A DNA stretch of 64,000 nucleotides, taken from positions 5,332,001 through 5,396,000 of the forward strand of contig OZ271832.1 of assembly GCA_965601475.1 (NCBI GenBank). The letters are read 5' to 3'. Positions within the stretch are counted from its first letter, which is position 1; each line of letters begins with the position of its first letter. Shown here piece by piece: positions 61,623 through 64,000 of the stretch. Origin of the DNA: JAWPMT01 sp965601475 (GTDB lineage Bacteria; Bacteroidota; Bacteroidia; Cytophagales; Cyclobacteriaceae). A model generated the notes under the pieces. It saw only the letters and a list, made by a program, of their open reading frames with translations. It had not been told where the DNA came from and searched no databases. The position numbers were made by a program, and so were the translations under genes.

Positions 61623-61752
61623 AGTTCAGTGCTTAGAATTTGCGGAGCGAAAATACAGAAATATGCAAGTAACGAAATGTATAGAGGAGCCCAAATGTCG
61701 CATGTTGACATCTTGTCTACCACAATCCCTGCAAGGAAATCAGATTAATTTC

Positions 61753-61795
61753 TTTCTATTTTATAGAAACAAATATTCTCCTATCTTCGTAGATA
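61753..61795 (+). promoter_or_regulatory. Promoter and operator region of the third padR gene
   Basis: An inverted repeat TTTCTA-N5-TAGAAA (61753-61769) lies 12 bases before a -7-like element TATCTTCG (61782-61789), which itself is part of a small palindrome TATCT-TCGT-AGATA. A repressor on the first repeat would sit between the promoter elements. No clear -33 TTG is found at normal spacing. The padR start is at 61822. Confidence 0.4.
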
Positions 61796-61821
61796 ATACT
61801 GCAAAATAGAAACTAATCGCC

Positions 61822-62160
61822 ATGCGAGGAACTAAACTGGGAGAATTCGAGGAGCTGCTTTTATTGGTTGTGCTCATTTTGAAAGAGGAGGCTTATATGC
61901 TGCGGATCAAAGATGAGCTCAATAATCAGGCAAACAGGTCTATGTCTATGGGCGCTTTGCATACGACATTGAGTCGGCTGGAGAAGAAGGCGTTCTTGCA
62001 ATCTGAGATGGGTGGTGCCACACAGGAACGTGGCGGCAGAAGGAAGAGAATCTACACGCTTACCGCTGAGGGCAAAGCAGCACTCAATGAAGTAAAGGAA
62101 CTGAGGGCTAATCTCTGGAGACAGGTGCCTTCCTTTCAAATGAAGTTCCTACATGTCTAG
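61822..62160 (+). CDS. PadR-family transcriptional regulator (pair with 62153 onward)
   Basis: 112 residues with the PadR fold: LGEFEELLLLVVLILKEEAY, MSMGALHTTLSRLEKKAFLQ, ERGGRRKRIYTLTAEGKAAL. Closest in pattern to the first PadR gene (LGEFEEIVLLLVAAQHEEAY). The stop overlaps the permease start by eight bases. Confidence 0.9.
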   Translation: MRGTKLGEFEELLLLVVLILKEEAYMLRIKDELNNQANRSMSMGALHTTLSRLEKKAFLQSEMGGATQERGGRRKRIYTLTAEGKAALNEVKELRANLWRQVPSFQMKFLHV

Positions 62161-64000
62161 CGGCCCACATCCGTCTCCATTTTCGCTTCGACTGATCCAA
62201 TGGTTGTGCAAGGAGGAGCTGGTCGAGGAGCTGCAAGGAGATCTGGTGCAATATCATCATGAATTGCAGGCTTCGAAAACGAGGTCTTTCAAATATTGGC
62301 TGCAGGTGTTGCAATACCTGCGACCCTCCACACTCAAATCGTTCAACACTCAAAATTCAAGGTCTATGTTTATTTTCAATCCTAAGCTGACTTTCAGAAA
62401 CCTCTATCGGCATCGGTCAACTTCACTCATCAGCATTTTCGGCTTTGCCCTGGGACTCGTAGCTACCTTCTTCCTGGGGTTCTACATTTACGCTGAATGG
62501 TCTACCGATCGATTCCATGTGGACCGAGAAAAGACCTATAGAATCCTGCGTGTAGGAGAAATCAATGGCTCCCCGTACCGTATCGGGGTGACGTCGGCTC
62601 CTTTTGCTCAAGCCTTGCTCAACGACTTTCCGGGGGATGTCGAATCGGTGACGAGAGTAGCCGCTGAGAGAGGGCTTGTGGAAGTGGGGGACAAGAAAAT
62701 TTATGAAAATGACCTGCTATTTGTAGACGAAAACTTCTTTCAGTTTTTCTCCTTCCCGTTACGTACCGGAGATCCGGGTACGGTCCTTTCTACAGCCAAT
62801 TCTGTGGTATTGTCACGGGAAGCTGCATCTAAATACTTCGGCGACGATAATCCCATCGGTCAGATTCTGACGCTCGACAATGAGGATGAATTCATTGTGT
62901 CTGGTGTCATGGATGATATTCCAGCTAATGCGCACCTCAATTTCAGCATGGCTTTTCGGATTGACCTGCTGGAGAGCTACGACTGGTTTGGTGGCTGGTG
63001 GAGCAACAATCTGATCACCTATCTCAAGATTCCCTCGGCTGCGCAGGCTAGTCGCTTGGAAGATCAGTTTGAAGGATTCATGGACAAGTATTTCGGCGAG
63101 GATTTCAAGCAATCGGGTAATCGGGTCGGCCTGGAGCTTGAGCCACTCTCTGATGTATACTTCAACGATGAGACTCGATATGATCTGGGCGTGGCCCATG
63201 GCAATTGGAATTCCATCATTACCCTTGGATGGGTGGCCATCGCGATTTTATTTATCGCCTGTTTCAACTACGTCAATTTGTCCATTGCGCAGTCTTTCTC
63301 CAGGTCGAAAGAGGTGGGGGTACGAAAGGTGCTGGGCGGGGTGCGCTCCCGGCTGGTGCTGCAGTTGTTATCGGAGTCCCTGGTAATCATCATGCTTGCT
63401 GTGCTGATTTCAATCGGGATCTGCGTGATGACCAAGCCCTATTTCAATACCTTCTTTGGGTTGGAGGTGGTCCTTGACTGGCTCAATCCGAGGGTGTTGA
63501 TTTTTCTGGGGGTCCTGATCTCTGGATTGGTGCTGACCTCCGGATTGTACCCTGCTTTTTTGCTTTCTTCCTTCAAGTCACTGCATATGCTGCGAGATGG
63601 TAAGCTCTCATTAGGCAGGCACTTTATTTTGAGGAAGTCGCTGGTCATCATTCAATTTAGTATTTCGATTTTCCTGATTGCAGCAAGTCTGTTGGTTGCG
63701 AAACAGACACGTTTCCTCAGCTCCAAATCCCTGGGGTTTGACAAGGAGGCGATTGTACTGGTGGACATGAACAATTCCCAAATCAGAAGGCAACGGGAGA
63801 CCTTTAAGAAAAGGCTCATGGCCAATTCCAACATCCTGGGGGTGACTTCATTCTCAGGAGAGCCTGGTGGATTTCACGATGCTTCTTCTTTCCAGGTCGG
63901 AGGCGTAGACGAAAAGCATCGCATGCGTACCTTGTTTACAGATGTGGAATACTTCAAGGTAATGGACATCGATATCGTAGCGGGAAGAGGTTTTTCCAAG
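62153..64000 (+). CDS. FtsX-like permease with prefix domain, 3' end outside window
   Basis: Open from ATG 62153 to the window edge (616 codons), in a different frame from the padR gene it overlaps. N-terminal prefix FRLIQWLCKEELVEELQGDL, VQYHHEL; then first helix STSLISIFGFALGLVATFFL, periplasmic domain with YFGDDNPIGQILTL and VSGVMDDIPANAHL, FtsX block VGVRKVLGGVRSRLVLQLLS, a hydrophobic helix VLIFLGVLISGLVLTSGLYP, and the beginning of the second periplasmic domain (DIDIVAGRGFSK). The second FtsX block must lie downstream. Third PadR-permease pair of the window. Confidence 0.9.
   Translation, partial: MSSGPHPSPFSLRLIQWLCKEELVEELQGDLVQYHHELQASKTRSFKYWLQVLQYLRPSTLKSFNTQNSRSMFIFNPKLTFRNLYRHRSTSLISIFGFALGLVATFFLGFYIYAEWSTDRFHVDREKTYRILRVGEINGSPYRIGVTSAPFAQALLNDFPGDVESVTRVAAERGLVEVGDKKIYENDLLFVDENFFQFFSFPLRTGDPGTVLSTANSVVLSREAASKYFGDDNPIGQILTLDNEDEFIVSGVMDDIPANAHLNFSMAFRIDLLESYDWFGGWWSNNLITYLKIPSAAQASRLEDQFEGFMDKYFGEDFKQSGNRVGLELEPLSDVYFNDETRYDLGVAHGNWNSIITLGWVAIAILFIACFNYVNLSIAQSFSRSKEVGVRKVLGGVRSRLVLQLLSESLVIIMLAVLISIGICVMTKPYFNTFFGLEVVLDWLNPRVLIFLGVLISGLVLTSGLYPAFLLSSFKSLHMLRDGKLSLGRHFILRKSLVIIQFSISIFLIAASLLVAKQTRFLSSKSLGFDKEAIVLVDMNNSQIRRQRETFKKRLMANSNILGVTSFSGEPGGFHDASSFQVGGVDEKHRMRTLFTDVEYFKVMDIDIVAGRGFSK

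Noticed and set aside
54226..64000. Permease cluster read as a complete ABC exporter with ATPase
   Set aside because: No Walker-type ATPase gene is present among these genes; they are permease-only units.

Overview
The window looks like chromosomal DNA of a Bacteroidota member, most likely of the Cytophagales/Fulvivirga-like kind. The lineage clues are a DUF5916/CBM9 outer-membrane protein, FtsX-type permeases paired with PadR regulators and lacking a nearby ATPase, LytTR and AraC regulators carrying membrane domains, signal peptides ending in ...AQ, almost no Shine-Dalgarno sequences, and promoter-like TTG...TAnnTT(T/C)G elements. The species cannot be named from the sequence alone. I saw no rRNA, tRNA, CRISPR array, transposase or phage structural gene, so the window reads as a stable chromosome with a few accessory cassettes.

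Layout. 1-9.5 kb: two sensor histidine kinases (the first cut by the window edge), a TolB-like propeller, a DUF5916 barrel, an AraC regulator with a metal-binding head, and two unknown proteins. 9.5-16.4 kb: a giant exported LRR-TPR-CHAT protein and an M1-like peptidase. 16.5-25 kb: nitrogen/amino-acid catabolism (arginase and a tightly overlapping hutU-hutI-hutG operon), an FtsX-like permease and a membrane LytTR regulator. 25-28.5 kb: a PDZ-alpha/beta hydrolase, then an ECF sigma factor with three small membrane or His/Cys-rich proteins, closed by a clear terminator. 28.6-32.3 kb: a five-gene cassette of unknown proteins, four of which share a small repeated motif; it is bounded by hairpins on both sides. 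32.3-34.6 kb: a putative HExxH protein and an AraC regulator.

34.6-45.9 kb is an energy-metabolism island. It holds pta-ackA (acetate/ATP), a six-gene group-3b type NAD(P)-linked [NiFe] hydrogenase operon in the order hydB-cNMP sensor-hydG-hydD-hydA-maturation protease, and pyruvate phosphate dikinase. Together these suggest fermentation or redox balancing with H2 under low oxygen (inference). 46-47.5 kb carries two small STAS/SpoIIAA-like proteins and a VOC protein.

47.5-54 kb, on the minus strand, is a four-gene cassette: Trypco1 domain protein, trypsin-like protease fused to an iSTAND-like domain, MoxR AAA+ ATPase, and a 1232-residue CoxE/vWA-like membrane protein ending in a TonB C-terminal domain. 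It resembles the predicted NTP-dependent 'ternary' conflict systems built on MoxR/vWA and trypsin modules, in an unusual architecture. 54.2-64 kb holds three PadR-permease pairs, each with overlapping genes (two divergent, the third running off the window), plus a small unknown protein and a lipoprotein of the yellow/major royal jelly (SMP-30-like) propeller class.

The strongest candidates for undescribed biology are the shared-motif cassette at 28.6-32.3 kb and the trypsin/MoxR cassette at 47.5-54 kb. The secreted LRR-TPR-CHAT protein is next.
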